Part shown: in pieces, positions 15,804-25,467 of the stretch
How the letters are laid out: the number at the start of each line of letters is the position of its first letter
Numbering within the stretch: the stretch's first letter is position 1
NCBI GenBank assembly: GCA_947488155.1
Contig: CANKYK010000001.1
Span: 1,568,439-1,632,438 of the forward strand
From: an uncultured Erythrobacter sp.
GTDB lineage: Bacteria > Pseudomonadota > Alphaproteobacteria > Sphingomonadales > Sphingomonadaceae
Reading direction: 5' to 3'
DNA: 64,000 nt
Notes under the pieces: generated by a model
What the model saw: only the letters and a program-made list of their open reading frames with translations
Database searches by the model: none
Told to the model about the DNA's origin: nothing
Made by a program: the position numbers and the translations under genes

Positions 15804-15970
15804 TAAGGCGAATAGAAAACAAAAAACCCTCACCCCGGGGGCAATGGGGCAAGGGTTCCATGTGAGCGTTCGTCACGCTTGTACAAATCAGCCTGAACAA
15901 GGGTTGGGGCAACAGGGGGGAAACCCGCCCTCAACTGATTTGCAAAAGAAAATTACGCCTATTCGCCTTA
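15804..15970 (-). ncRNA. Candidate structured small RNA or lolA 3'UTR
   Basis: This holds most of the 346-bp gap between phoA and lolA (15686-16031). A perfect 12-bp inverted repeat (15804-15815 with 15959-15970) encloses three further stems: 8-bp CAAATCAG/CTGATTTG (15884-15891, 15935-15942) over a G/C-rich inner hairpin, AGCG/CGCT (15865-15868, 15876-15879), and an intrinsic terminator with U-run on the minus strand. A weak minus-strand promoter (TTGACC at 16026-16021, 17-bp spacer, TACGAC) could start it; otherwise it is the processed 3'UTR of lolA. No known family recognised. The rest of the gap (15686-15803) shows only a weak plus-strand hairpin with ATTTTTTG near 15742-15757. Confidence 0.45.
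15816..15857 (-). terminator. Intrinsic terminator downstream of lolA / candidate sRNA
   Basis: On the minus strand AACCCT (15857-15852) pairs with AGGGTT (15830-15825) and GCCCC-type inner bases (849-846 with 836-833 of the 15-kb numbering) extend the stem; the strand then reads TTTTTTGTTTT. The plus strand lacks a T-run after this hairpin, so direction is clear. Confidence 0.8.
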
Positions 15971-16031
15971 CAGGTAAATGAATATGTGCCGGGCTTTGTC
16001 GTATTCCTACAACTAAACGCGGTCAAACCGT

Positions 16032-16709
16032 TCAACCCGGTCGACGAGATGATTTGCGTGGATCTCTAAATCTGAATGCGCTGTCAGCAACCGACATGCC
16101 ATAGCGATGATTCTTTAGCCGAACGGTAGTTCGGTGATTCTGCGAATCAAGCGCGACCCAATGGGTCAACTGCCATCCACCAGGTGCGGTGCCGTCGCGA
16201 ACAAAGATCATATTGATCACGCCAAATTCAGGCCGCTTTGGATCGCGCACTTCGACGCTGATCACATCGTCATTGCCTGTTGGCATCATCTTGCCGAATT
16301 TTTTCACATCGCGGGTGGGATCTAGCAGCGCACCGAGCGGCGAATTTCTGATCGGCCAGCGTTCGACCTGATCAACGGTATAATCGATCAGATAGAGCGA
16401 TTTGCCGTTGGAGACGACGAGCAGGTCGGTCCCCTTCTCATATTCGAAGCGGATTTTGCCCGGCCGTTTCAGCGTCATTTCGCCCGCGATCACATTGCCC
16501 TGACGGTCAATTTGCGAGAAATCGGCCTTCATGGTTGAGATCGCGCGCAATGCGCCGGCGGCCACATCAAGATCATTCGCTTGTGCATAGGCAGGCGGTG
16601 CAGGGGCAAAGCTGGTTTCTGCGGGCAAGCCAAAAGCGGCGGCAATTGCTGCTGCGCTCGCGGTAGCGGCGGCGAAGGGCTTAGAAAATCTAAAAAGGTT
16701 CATGCTCAT
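16032..16709 (-). CDS. lolA: Outer-membrane lipoprotein carrier protein LolA family
   Basis: Periplasmic chaperone that carries lipoproteins from LolCDE to the outer membrane. The 225-aa product has a signal peptide ending in PPAYAQA, then the LolA core: ISTMKADFSQIDRQGNVIAGEMTLKRPGKIRFEY, LYLIDYTVDQVERWPI, and a C-terminal FRFRDPR. The length and strand pattern fit alphaproteobacterial LolA. Two ATGs (16709, 16703) stand near a GGGG-type ribosome site. Sphingomonads often have lolA near ftsK and xthA; here both lie on the same strand but at a distance. Confidence 0.9.
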   Translation of the reverse strand: MSMNLFRFSKPFAAATASAAAIAAAFGLPAETSFAPAPPAYAQANDLDVAAGALRAISTMKADFSQIDRQGNVIAGEMTLKRPGKIRFEYEKGTDLLVVSNGKSLYLIDYTVDQVERWPIRNSPLGALLDPTRDVKKFGKMMPTGNDDVISVEVRDPKRPEFGVINMIFVRDGTAPGGWQLTHWVALDSQNHRTTVRLKNHRYGMSVADSAFRFRDPRKSSRRPG

Positions 16710-16805
16710 AACCCCTGCGAGTAATGCGTTGGCGTTGAACTGCGGCTGAACTGAGCGTTTTGCAAGCGCTTAAGCGGGGATACACGCGGTCAGCCGGGCC
16801 TAATA

Positions 16806-16830
16806 ACGCAAAACCGCGCCAAAGCGCGGT
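16806..16830 (-). terminator. Intrinsic terminator downstream of rpmG
   Basis: A 7-bp stem (ACCGCGC at 16813-16819 with GCGCGGT at 16824-16830) with a four-base loop is followed on the minus strand by TTTTGCGTT. It lies about 95 bp after the rpmG stop and before the lolA promoter. Confidence 0.8.
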
Positions 16831-16925
16831 CATGGGCGCCGTATGCGGGGCGCATCCGCTAAAGGTCTGGAGTACCGCAGGCCGCCTGATCGGCCGTGAT
16901 CAGCTGGAAAGCCGTGGTCAGAAGC

Positions 16926-17093
16926 TTACTTGATTTTGGCTTCTTTGAATTCGACATGCTTACGAACAACCGGGTCGTACTTACGGAACACCATCTTTTC
17001 GGTGATGTTGCGCGGGTTCTTTTTGGTCGTGTAATAAAAACCCGTGTCGGCGGTCGAGACGAGCTTGATCTTGACGGTTGCGGGCTTCGCCAT
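16926..17093 (-). CDS. rpmG: 50S ribosomal protein L33
   Basis: A 55-codon gene read on the minus strand: [19 protein letters not shown], then [15 protein letters not shown], ending in [10 protein letters not shown]. This is the Cys-free form of L33 usual in Proteobacteria. Start ATG at 17093-17091, stop TAA at 16928-16926. A clear intrinsic terminator lies downstream and about 160 bp of upstream sequence separates it from arfB, so it is likely monocistronic. Confidence 0.96.
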   Translation of the reverse strand: MAKPATVKIKLVSTADTGFYYTTKKNPRNITEKMVFRKYDPVVRKHVEFKEAKIK

Positions 17094-17250
17094 CGCGTTA
17101 TCCTAATTCTATCTGGTGGGCCCACCCAGGCAAACGGGTTTGAGCCGAAAAAAATCAGGCGACGCGCGGAGCATCGCCTTGCAAGCCGCGCCATTTATCG
17201 ATTCACCGCCCAGAGTCAAGCAAATCTGACTATTCGGCTCGGGCGTGAGC

Positions 17251-17667
17251 CTACCAATCAGAGCGGCTGGGCTTACCGCGATTGGCCTTCACCGTGCCGC
17301 GCGCTTTCTTCGATTTGAGCCGCTTGGTCTTGCCAACCCGATTAAGCCGGGTTTTGGCCCGCCGCTTGGGCTGCTTATGGGCCTCTTCCAGCAGGCTCTC
17401 CAGCTTCTCTCGGGCTAGGCCGCGATTGGCCTCCTGCGTGCGATGTTCGCGCGCCGTGATCAGCAGTTCGCCGGCCGCCGTCAGCTTGCTACCCGCGATT
17501 GTTCGGAGCCGCGCAAACACCGGCGGGGGCAGGCGCAGAGCGTAAATATTGACGCGCAACTGCACTTCGGTCGCGACCTTATTGGCGTTCTGCCCGCCCG
17601 GGCCGGAGCCTGCGAGGAAGCTCTCCTGCGCCTGGGCGTGCGCGCGTTCTAGCAGGTCTTTATCCAT
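17251..17667 (-). CDS. arfB: Alternative ribosome-rescue factor ArfB (YaeJ-type peptidyl-tRNA hydrolase)
   Basis: Frees stalled ribosomes lacking a stop codon. The GGQ motif is at residues 24-26 in GSGPGGQNANK, without the codon-recognition domains of full release factors. The 138-aa product ends in a long basic tail (KRRAKTRLNRVGKTKRLKSK) that in this family enters the empty mRNA channel. It starts eight bases inside the end of the pseudouridine synthase gene, so the two are coupled. Confidence 0.95.
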   Translation of the reverse strand: MDKDLLERAHAQAQESFLAGSGPGGQNANKVATEVQLRVNIYALRLPPPVFARLRTIAGSKLTAAGELLITAREHRTQEANRGLAREKLESLLEEAHKQPKRRAKTRLNRVGKTKRLKSKKARGTVKANRGKPSRSDW

Positions 17668-18385
17668 CGTCCTGTTCGGCGTTGATGGCGGGTTCGGTGA
17701 CCTCGGGCGGAGCGGGCGCAGTCAGGCCAGCACGCACGAAATCCTCTGGAAATGGAGCATGGGCGGTGATCGTCGGCTTGGTGCTGCGCGCAATGCCAAT
17801 GGTTTCAGCGTGCAGCATGGTGCGGCCTGCGCCCTTGTTCTGCCCGCGCACCGGCCCGTAAACCGGATCGCCCAGCAGTGGCGCGCCCAGGCCCAGCAGG
17901 GCGTGAACCCGCAATTGGTGCGTGCGCCCGGTCTCTGGGCGAAAGCGGATTAGAGAGCGCTGCTTGTCGCCCTCGCCAATTGTCTGCAACACCTCCCAAT
18001 GCGAGATCGCAGGCTTGCCCTTTTTCGCCGCGATCATGCGCCAGCCCTTTTCAGCCGAGCTAATCTTAGACAGCGCCAGTTCAATCGTGCCAGAGTTTTC
18101 CGCTGGCACCGCGTCGAGCACCGCCAGATAGGTCTTAGAAACGGCGCGATCTTCAAACGCCTTGTTGAAACGCTTTAGCGCCTTGGGATTGCGAGCCAGC
18201 AGTAAGCAGCCGCTGGTGTCTGTATCCAGCCGGTGGACCGCATGCGGCAATCGCTGAAATCCCAATTTCAGCTCATCAAGGTGATCGAACAGGCAGGGTC
18301 CGCCGCGCCGTGGACGATCCACTGGCAGGCCGGCAGGCTTATCGATCACGAGGGCCTCGCCATCTTCGAACAATATCGGGAGCAT
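17660..18385 (-). CDS. RluA-family pseudouridine synthase
   Basis: Converts uridine to pseudouridine in rRNA or tRNA. The catalytic motif HRLDTDTSG places the essential Asp at residue 54. Further family motifs are VIDKPAGLPVD near the N-terminus and RPETGRTHQLRVH. At 241 aa there is no S4 domain, so it belongs with the short RluA/TruC-like group; the target base cannot be assigned. It starts 15 bp after the pabBC stop and overlaps arfB, forming a pabBC-rluA-arfB transcript. Confidence 0.93.
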   Translation of the reverse strand: MLPILFEDGEALVIDKPAGLPVDRPRRGGPCLFDHLDELKLGFQRLPHAVHRLDTDTSGCLLLARNPKALKRFNKAFEDRAVSKTYLAVLDAVPAENSGTIELALSKISSAEKGWRMIAAKKGKPAISHWEVLQTIGEGDKQRSLIRFRPETGRTHQLRVHALLGLGAPLLGDPVYGPVRGQNKGAGRTMLHAETIGIARSTKPTITAHAPFPEDFVRAGLTAPAPPEVTEPAINAEQDDG

Positions 18386-18399
18386 TGGGCAGGGCGCCT

Positions 18400-20271
18400 T
18401 TATGAAAGTTTGAGCCGGGCTGGGTTTAGCCCGCGCAAGGCATTGCCTAGCACAAAACCATTTTCGAGATCGGCAAGTGTGAGTTCTGCTTCGACTGCTC
18501 GGCCTTCAGAGATCAGATGTTGGCGCAATATTCCAGGCAACAGGCCGAGCGTGGCGGGCGGGGTCAGCAGCACACTATCCTCATCGCCAGCGTCTTTCGC
18601 CACAAAGACATTGCTGAAACTGCCCTCTGTCACGACGCCATCGTCGCGCACGAAGATGGCTTCATCTGCGCCATAAGCGCGCGCAGCAGTCAGCCCGTCT
18701 TCGTAAAAGCTGCGATCGGATGTCTTGTGCGACAAACGCCAGTCTGACGGATCCAGCGGCAGCGGCAGAGCAATGCACTCAAACCCCGTGCCTTTGGGCG
18801 CAGGCAGCGGCCCTGTTTCCAAAGCAAGCGAGCCTAGCCGAGAGACCAGCAGGCGAACTTTGCACGCGGCCTCCAGATCAAAACACAGGGCCTGAATCTG
18901 ATTGCGCGCAGCGTGGCGATCAAATGAAAAGCCAAGCGTCGCCGCGCTCGTTTTCATCCGGCCCAGATGCAGCTCCAGCAGGTCGATCCCGCTTTCCGGC
19001 TCAAACCGCATGGTCTCAATCAGGTCCACTTGCGGGGCTGTGTGATCGGGTGAGGCGCGCCGCACGAACCCGGCTTTGACCTCGCTTTCGCGCCGCTCTG
19101 CGATCATCTCGCTGTCGGCGACAATCGCGGAACCCACGCCCAGTACGGCATTGCCTTGTGCGTTCTCAATCGGGGTGAGGCGCAGGGTCCGAATGGCGAC
19201 GTTGAAAGCAGCCGAGCCATCGGCATCAATCCGGCCAATTGCGCCGCAATAGGGCCCGCGCGCGTCTCGCTCATAATCACCGATCAGCTCCATCGCGCGA
19301 ATTTTTGGCGCGCCAGTGATTGATCCGCAGGGAAACAAGGCGCGCACCAGATCAACCGGGCCGTTCTCTGGTGTCAGGCGGGCGCGTACTGTAGAGACCA
19401 TTTGATGCAATGTCGGATAGCTCTCGACCGCAAAGGGCTTGTCGACCCGCACGCTGCCCGGCTCTGAAATACGGCTGAGATCATTGCGCATCAGGTCAAC
19501 GATCATCAGGTTTTCCGCTTTGTCTTTCTCCGATGTCGCTAGATCATCGGCCAGCGCCGCATCGGACGCGGCATCATGCCCGCGCGGCCGCGTGCCCTTC
19601 ATCGGTTTGGCTTTGGCATCTTTGCCATCGAGCGCGACAAACAGCTCTGGTGAGAAGCTTAGCAGCCAATGCGAGCCATCAAACACAATCCCGCCATAGC
19701 CAGCGCTCGCCGCGCCGCGCAGCTGCGCATAGATCGCCAGCGGATCGCCGCGGTACGATCCGGCCAGCGGATAGGTGAGATTGGCCTGATAAATATCGCC
19801 TGCGCGGATCGCCTCCTGCAGAGCCTCGAACGCTTTGGAGTATCCTCCGGGGGAAAGCCCGGGATCGAGCGGACCGATCGAGGAAGCGCCCGTGCCGCCT
19901 GTGTCAGTGTCGCTGTCCTCAGCGCGCATAGCCAGCCAGCCTGGCACATTGCCAGCGGGGATTTCCTCTGCCCTATCAAACAGGCCGAGCCACACCAGCG
20001 GACCGTTAGCGCCGCTGCGATTGGCGGCGAGTTTGGCCAGCTTCGGTTCCAGCGCAAGGCCCGCTTCATAGGCAATGTAACCGGCCAGCTCGCCGCCTTG
20101 CTCAGCTTGCGCAGCGCGCGCATCAGTTAAGGCTCGCTCTACCTCATCCGGGCGGTAGGCGGCGAAAATCTGGCGGGGGTTTTCATACAGGCGCGCAGGC
20201 GCGGCGGCGGCGCCATCGGCATTTTCCTCGCGCGCATCGTCCAGCAGAATAAACGCAGTTGCCTCACCCAT
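18400..20271 (-). CDS. pabBC: Aminodeoxychorismate synthase component I fused to 4-amino-4-deoxychorismate lyase
   Basis: Two steps of p-aminobenzoate (folate) synthesis on one chain of 623 aa. The first part is a chorismate-binding domain with KPMKGTRPRG, KDKAENLMIVDLMRNDL and FPCGSITGAPKIRAMELI. The second (about residue 405 on) is a class IV PLP fold with FEPESGIDLLELHLGRM, GADEAIFVRDDGVVTEGSFSNVF and a final GNALRGL. I prefer the ATG at 20271 because AAAGG lies eight bases upstream; an ATG at 20295 is also in frame. The glutaminase PabA is not in the window. Divergent from the HerA-like gene. Confidence 0.93.
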   Translation of the reverse strand: MGEATAFILLDDAREENADGAAAAPARLYENPRQIFAAYRPDEVERALTDARAAQAEQGGELAGYIAYEAGLALEPKLAKLAANRSGANGPLVWLGLFDRAEEIPAGNVPGWLAMRAEDSDTDTGGTGASSIGPLDPGLSPGGYSKAFEALQEAIRAGDIYQANLTYPLAGSYRGDPLAIYAQLRGAASAGYGGIVFDGSHWLLSFSPELFVALDGKDAKAKPMKGTRPRGHDAASDAALADDLATSEKDKAENLMIVDLMRNDLSRISEPGSVRVDKPFAVESYPTLHQMVSTVRARLTPENGPVDLVRALFPCGSITGAPKIRAMELIGDYERDARGPYCGAIGRIDADGSAAFNVAIRTLRLTPIENAQGNAVLGVGSAIVADSEMIAERRESEVKAGFVRRASPDHTAPQVDLIETMRFEPESGIDLLELHLGRMKTSAATLGFSFDRHAARNQIQALCFDLEAACKVRLLVSRLGSLALETGPLPAPKGTGFECIALPLPLDPSDWRLSHKTSDRSFYEDGLTAARAYGADEAIFVRDDGVVTEGSFSNVFVAKDAGDEDSVLLTPPATLGLLPGILRQHLISEGRAVEAELTLADLENGFVLGNALRGLNPARLKLS

Positions 20272-20418
20272 GTGCCCAGCCTTTAGAGCATCCACGCTTC
20301 AAGTCGACCACCTATGTCGCGGTATAGGTCACTGCGTGCAAGCGACACCTTGACCGTTTGGTCCTCTCACTTCACACATTCGGTAAGACAAAAATGATAA
20401 AAAGGGCGGTATCCGAAC

Positions 20419-22005
20419 ATGGGCGATATTCCAGGCGAAATTTTTCTGGGGCTGGGCAGCAATGGCGAGAAGCAGCATCTCGCACTCAGCCGGTCGAACC
20501 GCCACGGATTGATCGCGGGGGCAACAGGCACGGGTAAAACGGTCACCTTGCAGGGGTTGGCTGAGAGCTTTTCTGCCAATGGTGTGCCGGTGTTCGTCGC
20601 GGACGTAAAAGGCGATCTATCTGGCATCGCCATGCCCGGCAGTGCAAAGTTCAAACACGCTGACAAGCTTGAAGGGCGCGCCAAAGAGCTGGGCATGGAC
20701 GACTATGATTATTCCGATAATCCGGTCGTCTTCTGGGATCTGTACGGCGAGCAAGGTCATCCGATCCGCACGACCATTTCGGAGATGGGGCCGCTGCTGC
20801 TGTCGCGCCTGCTCGATCTCAACGACACGCAAGAAGGCGTGTTGCAAATCATCTTCCGCCATGCCGACGACAATGGCCTGCTGCTGCTCGATTTCGGCGA
20901 TCTGCAGAGCATGCTGCAATGGGCCAATGAGAACGCCAAGGAGCTCTCTGGCAAGTACGGGAACGTGTCCAAGCAATCGGTCGGCGCGATCCAGCGCCAA
21001 TTGCTGAGCTTTGAAGCGCAAGGTGCGGATTACTTCTTTGGCGAGCCTGCGCTGGAAATCGACGACTTCTTGCAATGTGATGAAACCGGGCGCGGTATCG
21101 TCAACGTGCTGGCGGCGGACAAGTTGATGCGTAGCCCGAAACTGTATGCCACCTTCCTGCTGTGGCTGCTGGCGGAATTGTTTGAGAGCCTGCCCGAGGT
21201 CGGTGATCCGGAGAAACCCAAGCTCGTGTTCTTCTTTGATGAGGCGCACTTGCTGTTCGATGATGCACCCAAAGCGCTGGAGGAAAAGATTGAGCAGGTC
21301 GTTCGCCTGATCCGCTCAAAAGGCGTTGGCGTATTCTTCGTGACGCAAAATCCAATCGACATTCCCGAAGAGGTCGCGGGCCAGCTGGGCAACAGGGTGC
21401 AGCATGCCTTGCGCGCATTCACCCCGCGCGATCAGCGCGCGATCAAGGCGGCGGCGGAAACATTCCGGATCAATCCCGACCTCGATGTCGAAGAAGCGAT
21501 TACGGAGCTGAAAGTGGGCGAGGCGCTGGTTTCGACTTTGGACGAAGATGGCGCGCCGACCGTGGTGCAGCGGACTTTGATCAAGCCGCCGCGTTCGCGC
21601 CTCGGCCCGGTGACCGCCAAAGAGCGCGCGATTATTCAATCGATCAGCCCGTTTGAAAACAAATATGACGAGGCGATCGACCGCGAGAGCGCAGAGGAAA
21701 TTCTGGCCGCGAAAAGCGCCGATGCCGCTGAAACCGCGCAGGAGGTTGAGGCGCAAGGCGAGGAGGAGGTGCGCAAGCGCCCGCGCAAGACCAAGAGCAT
21801 GTGGGAAAAGGCATTGTCGCGCGGCACGAAAGTGGCCGCTGGCGGAATGGCAGGTGCAGCTGCCTCTGCAATTCTCGGTAAGAAATCGCGCGCCAACCCG
21901 ATGAAATCCGGCATCAAATCTGCGGTGGGTTCTATCGCGACCGATCTGGCCGGGCCGGTGGCTGGGCGTTTTGTGAGGAATCTTATCGGAGGCTTGATGC
22001 GATGA
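20419..22005 (+). CDS. HerA-like ATPase (DUF853, YjgR family)
   Basis: The 528-aa product is a RecA/FtsK-HerA-type ATPase. Walker A GATGTGKT is at residues 34-41, a first acidic strand [11 protein letters not shown] follows, and Walker [13 protein letters not shown] is near 270. [34 protein letters not shown] is the conserved motor segment of this family. The last 60 residues are basic and Gly/Ala-rich ([16 protein letters not shown]). Function in cells is not established. The META-domain lipoprotein gene overlaps its end by four bases. Confidence 0.9.
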   Translation: MGDIPGEIFLGLGSNGEKQHLALSRSNRHGLIAGATGTGKTVTLQGLAESFSANGVPVFVADVKGDLSGIAMPGSAKFKHADKLEGRAKELGMDDYDYSDNPVVFWDLYGEQGHPIRTTISEMGPLLLSRLLDLNDTQEGVLQIIFRHADDNGLLLLDFGDLQSMLQWANENAKELSGKYGNVSKQSVGAIQRQLLSFEAQGADYFFGEPALEIDDFLQCDETGRGIVNVLAADKLMRSPKLYATFLLWLLAELFESLPEVGDPEKPKLVFFFDEAHLLFDDAPKALEEKIEQVVRLIRSKGVGVFFVTQNPIDIPEEVAGQLGNRVQHALRAFTPRDQRAIKAAAETFRINPDLDVEEAITELKVGEALVSTLDEDGAPTVVQRTLIKPPRSRLGPVTAKERAIIQSISPFENKYDEAIDRESAEEILAAKSADAAETAQEVEAQGEEEVRKRPRKTKSMWEKALSRGTKVAAGGMAGAAASAILGKKSRANPMKSGIKSAVGSIATDLAGPVAGRFVRNLIGGLMR

Positions 22006-22844
22006 AGCCGGCTTTCGCCCTATTCGCAATTTCGGTTGCGCTCTCCAGTTGTGCAACACCTGGTCCCATCGCATCCGATCCGGGCATAGCTGTAAGCAGC
22101 GGACCGACTGCAGAGCGGTTGACTGGCGGCTATATGGTGGTTGCGGTCAATGGTAAGCGTGCATTGAGCAGCTTTAGTGTGCAATTTAGCCCATCTGAAT
22201 ATGGCGGCTATGATGGCTGCAACAGCTACTTTGGCCAAGGCCTTGCCAATGGCGCGCGATACTTCGCCGGTCCGGGTTCGCAGACACTCAGGGGTTGCAC
22301 GGCAAACACCTCAAGGGGGCGTAGAATGCTGGCGCAGGGCCAGACGGTGGCGCAGATAGTTGGCGGTGGATTTACGGCCCGTGATCTGGGCAATGGTCGG
22401 ATCATGCTGATCTCTGAGCATGATGGTACTGCAACTGGTACCGTAACTATAGAAGGAGCTCTGCAAAAGGCGGAAGTAACAGCGTCTAACCAGATGCCGT
22501 TGTCAGGCACCGCATGGGAGGCTTTCCTACTAAATTCAGAGCGATCAGCCTATGTTAAAACGGCGGATAATCAATACCTTCGATTTAGTGACGACAGAGT
22601 CGCCGCGAAGTTCAGCTGCGCCTCCTTCGTTGGTGGATACGTGCTGGATGGAAATCGGATTAGCATCGTAGATTTGGCTGTGACCGAAGGTGAAAATTGC
22701 ACCAGCGCGGATGACATAAAGGACGCTGAATTTCGTGCCCTTTTGACCAGTGAGATGCGGTATTCCGCGACAGAAAATAGCATTCTGATCGGCTCGCCCG
22801 CAGGGGAGCTATACGGTGATAAGGAACGCCCGCTGGCCCGTTGA
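22002..22844 (+). CDS. META-domain lipoprotein (HslJ-like)
   Basis: The 280-aa product has a lipoprotein signal (VALSSC, Cys about 17) and two META-like units: the first includes [13 protein letters not shown] and LRGCTAN, the second [10 protein letters not shown] with [25 protein letters not shown]. Paired cysteines fit an oxidised periplasmic protein. META/HslJ proteins are envelope-stress related, with no known enzyme activity. ATGA overlap with the HerA-like gene indicates cotranslation; base composition is slightly less GC-rich than the neighbours. Convergent with the GST gene (8-bp gap). Confidence 0.78.
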   Translation: MKPAFALFAISVALSSCATPGPIASDPGIAVSSGPTAERLTGGYMVVAVNGKRALSSFSVQFSPSEYGGYDGCNSYFGQGLANGARYFAGPGSQTLRGCTANTSRGRRMLAQGQTVAQIVGGGFTARDLGNGRIMLISEHDGTATGTVTIEGALQKAEVTASNQMPLSGTAWEAFLLNSERSAYVKTADNQYLRFSDDRVAAKFSCASFVGGYVLDGNRISIVDLAVTEGENCTSADDIKDAEFRALLTSEMRYSATENSILIGSPAGELYGDKERPLAR

Positions 22845-22852
22845 CTCAAAGA

Positions 22853-23947
22853 TCAAGCGGTTTTGAGAACGTGATTTTCAAACTTCAGCCGCGCAGGCAT
22901 TTTGAATTGAAGCAGCGCTTCGCCGCCGACCGAACGCAACATCTCTTCGCAAGCATCGCGGCCTGACCCCTCGAGCGAGGCGAGATAGTCGAGCCCGCGT
23001 TGCAGCATCCACAGGCTAAAGGGCACTGCGATGCGTTGACCACTGGTGCCCTCAATCGTGAAGTCTGCCATGCCAACCGCGCGGGGGATCTCTGTGTCCG
23101 GATTGGCGGCCAGCCACTCACCAAACATGTTCGCCACTTTTGCAAGATAGGGCACTTGCTCACCCATCATCCGCGCCAGCACCGGCAGCAGCGTCTCCGG
23201 AATGGCATCGTCGGGCAGGAATTCGCCCGACAGCGGCGCCTTCACATCGACCATGCGGCGGACCCATTCGGCCACTCGCGGAGCCAATCGTTCCATAATT
23301 TCGCCCGATGCTGGATCGCGGTAAAGGTGAGCATAGAGCGGCCCGATCAGGCCCAAATCCCCGATCGAGGGCCGCGATCCCAATAGGAAAGGATGCACCG
23401 CGAAATGCGCATCCAAATCGGCCAGCAGAGCCTCATAGCTCGCCTCAACCGCCGGGATTGTCGCGTCATTGATGCCAAGCATAGGAACGAAGCCGCGGAA
23501 CATGCTGCCACGCTCTTTGCCGGTCGCATATTGCTCTTCCGGCGTACCATCGGGCAGCGCGGTTTTGCCAAATTCGCCGTAAACCCACTCCTCATTGTAA
23601 TTCCATCGGTAATGCATCGCCGGGATCACCAGCCATTCATCGCCAAAGCATTCGAGCAGCAGCGCGGCTAGTCGCTGGCGCGGCGTATCCGGATAGACTG
23701 ACGGCCCGCCTTCACTGGCTTCAAAATGATCAATGATCAGCGTGGTGTCCTGCAGGATCGAGCCATCATCATTTTGCATCACCGGGATTACCGGGCGCCC
23801 AACATTCGGAATGATGACCTTGGCATAGACATCTGGGGTGGAGAGCACCTCCGTGTAATCCACCTGTTTCCAATCGAGATAGCTGCGCGCCTTGCCGGAA
23901 TAGAGCGAGATCGGGGCGGCGTAGAGAGTATGGGGCAAGGGGGGCAC
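22853..23947 (-). CDS. Glutathione S-transferase family protein
   Basis: N-terminal thioredoxin-like GST domain is seen in LYAAPISLYSGKARSYLDWK, VIPNVGRPVIPVM and the glutathione-site pair DGSILQDTTLI, followed by a helical domain with HPFLLGSRPSIGDLGLIGPLYAHLYRDP. The product is 364 aa, about 130 longer than a typical GST, with an extra C-terminal region (from about 250) found in a subset of alphaproteobacterial homologues. The start is GTG at 23947 with GGA almost touching it, so translation initiation looks weak. Substrate unknown. Confidence 0.85.
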   Translation of the reverse strand: MPPLPHTLYAAPISLYSGKARSYLDWKQVDYTEVLSTPDVYAKVIIPNVGRPVIPVMQNDDGSILQDTTLIIDHFEASEGGPSVYPDTPRQRLAALLLECFGDEWLVIPAMHYRWNYNEEWVYGEFGKTALPDGTPEEQYATGKERGSMFRGFVPMLGINDATIPAVEASYEALLADLDAHFAVHPFLLGSRPSIGDLGLIGPLYAHLYRDPASGEIMERLAPRVAEWVRRMVDVKAPLSGEFLPDDAIPETLLPVLARMMGEQVPYLAKVANMFGEWLAANPDTEIPRAVGMADFTIEGTSGQRIAVPFSLWMLQRGLDYLASLEGSGRDACEEMLRSVGGEALLQFKMPARLKFENHVLKTA

Positions 23948-23967
23948 TCCGGTTGTATTGTTTGGTG

Positions 23968-25467
23968 CTATCTTTGCCCTGTGTTTTCACCCTTTGGAAG
24001 CGCAATCTCTGCCCGCAGGCCCGTGACCGTGTCGCCCTCGCGCAAATTGGAAAGTGTCAGCGTCCCACCGTGCTGCTTAGCAATGGCGCGCGCCAGCGTT
24101 AGACCCAGACCCGCGCCGCCTGTTGCGCGGTTGCGCGAGGCTTCGCCGCGCGTGAAGGGTTCCATCATCGCCTCAATATCGCTCGGCGGAATTCCGGGAC
24201 CCGCATCATCGACGCGCAAGATGATCGCTTCACCCTCATCGAGAAGAGAGACCTTCGCGCTCTTGGCGTAGCGCAGGGCATTGGCGATGAGATTGCGCAG
24301 CGCCCGCTTTAGCCATGTGACCTGCGCGCGCGCCACCAGGCGCGGAGGATCTTCGAGCGTGATCGGCTCGCCCAGGTCCTCAAATTCTTCAGCAATGCTG
24401 GTTGTCAGCGCCGCCAGATCGACATCTTCAAAACCGTTGTTCACCCGGCCGACCCGGGCCAGCACCAGAATGTCATCCAGCGTCTTGGTAATGTCTTCAA
24501 TGCTGTCCGCCATGCGCTCGCGCTGGATATCGTCGGGCACACTTTCGATCCGCACTCTCAAAGCCGCCAGAGGCGTCTTGAGATCATGACCAATCGCGCC
24601 GAGCATCACGTCTTTCTCGTCGAGCAAGGCGGCAATCCGCGCCTCCATCGCGTTATGCGCCGCGATCAGCCGCCGCATGTCGCCGGGTCCGCGTTCTTCC
24701 AGTTTCACCGCTTGATCGGGCTGGCGCGAAAAGTCACCGACCCGCGCTGTAAGTGCCGCCAATGGCCGGGTGATCCGCCGCAGAACGAAATAGAGCAGCG
24801 CAAACAGAATGGCGAAGATGACGGCAGTTTGTAGGAGGATCGTACCAATCGCATTGCGCGGTGCGCGCGGCTCTGGGACGCGGGCAATCAGCCATCCGGC
24901 CTCATCGGCGCGCTGGATGGCGGCAACCAATATCGGTCGTTCCTCCCATCCCGGTGAGCGCAGGCGAGGCCGATCCTGCATACGCTCTTTTACAAACGGA
25001 TCATCACCCGCGATCCGCCGCGCGATGATGATATATCCGGCCTCCACATCTTGCTGGGTCAAGACCTCGCGCAGCGCGCTTTCATAATCGGGCAGTCGCG
25101 GTTCTTGGGCACCAATTGGAAGCTTTTCGGTGTATTCAATGCCCAGCCTGAATGGCCGCGCAAAGGGACGGCCTCCAGGTCTGCCTTCGCCGTCAGCGCG
25201 GCGGTCCCTGATCGGCAATCCGCGTGCGATCCGGTCTGCTCTGCGAGCTTCGCGGCGTGCTGCTCGGCGCGCTTCTCTTCCCGCCAGATCTGATCGTCCG
25301 CTTTCCGCTACCAGCTGAAACGCCAGCGCACTGACCAGGCCGGTTTCGCGGCGCTGCTCCGCCGCGCGGTACAGCAAGGCGGCGGATATCGCCTGTCCAG
25401 CCATCAGGCCAATCGCCAGCACAAGCATCACCTGGCCCAGCAGGCTTTGAGGCAGCAGGTGCTTCAT
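23968..25467 (-). CDS. Sensor histidine kinase (HAMP, HisKA, HATPase)
   Basis: Membrane sensor of a two-component pair. The 499-aa chain has a first membrane helix (about 9-30), an Arg-rich periplasmic region, a second helix (about 210-230, IGTILLQTAVIFAILFALLY), a HAMP segment (RRITRPLAALTARV), the phospho-acceptor in AIGHDLKTPLAALR (about 293) and ATP-lid boxes NLIANALRYA, DDAGPGIP and GGAGLGLTL. Its start overlaps the response-regulator stop (ATGA). The periplasmic part carries an unusual run of Arg/Ala (about 65-95). With the EF-hand protein upstream, a divalent cation is a reasonable guess for the signal. Confidence 0.93.
   Translation of the reverse strand: MKHLLPQSLLGQVMLVLAIGLMAGQAISAALLYRAAEQRRETGLVSALAFQLVAESGRSDLAGREARRAARREARRADRIARGLPIRDRRADGEGRPGGRPFARPFRLGIEYTEKLPIGAQEPRLPDYESALREVLTQQDVEAGYIIIARRIAGDDPFVKERMQDRPRLRSPGWEERPILVAAIQRADEAGWLIARVPEPRAPRNAIGTILLQTAVIFAILFALLYFVLRRITRPLAALTARVGDFSRQPDQAVKLEERGPGDMRRLIAAHNAMEARIAALLDEKDVMLGAIGHDLKTPLAALRVRIESVPDDIQRERMADSIEDITKTLDDILVLARVGRVNNGFEDVDLAALTTSIAEEFEDLGEPITLEDPPRLVARAQVTWLKRALRNLIANALRYAKSAKVSLLDEGEAIILRVDDAGPGIPPSDIEAMMEPFTRGEASRNRATGGAGLGLTLARAIAKQHGGTLTLSNLREGDTVTGLRAEIALPKGENTGQR

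Noticed and set aside
15592..15912. 106-aa minus-strand frame in the phoA-lolA gap
   Set aside because: It crosses the intrinsic terminator and the end of phoA, has no ribosome site and no protein-like composition.
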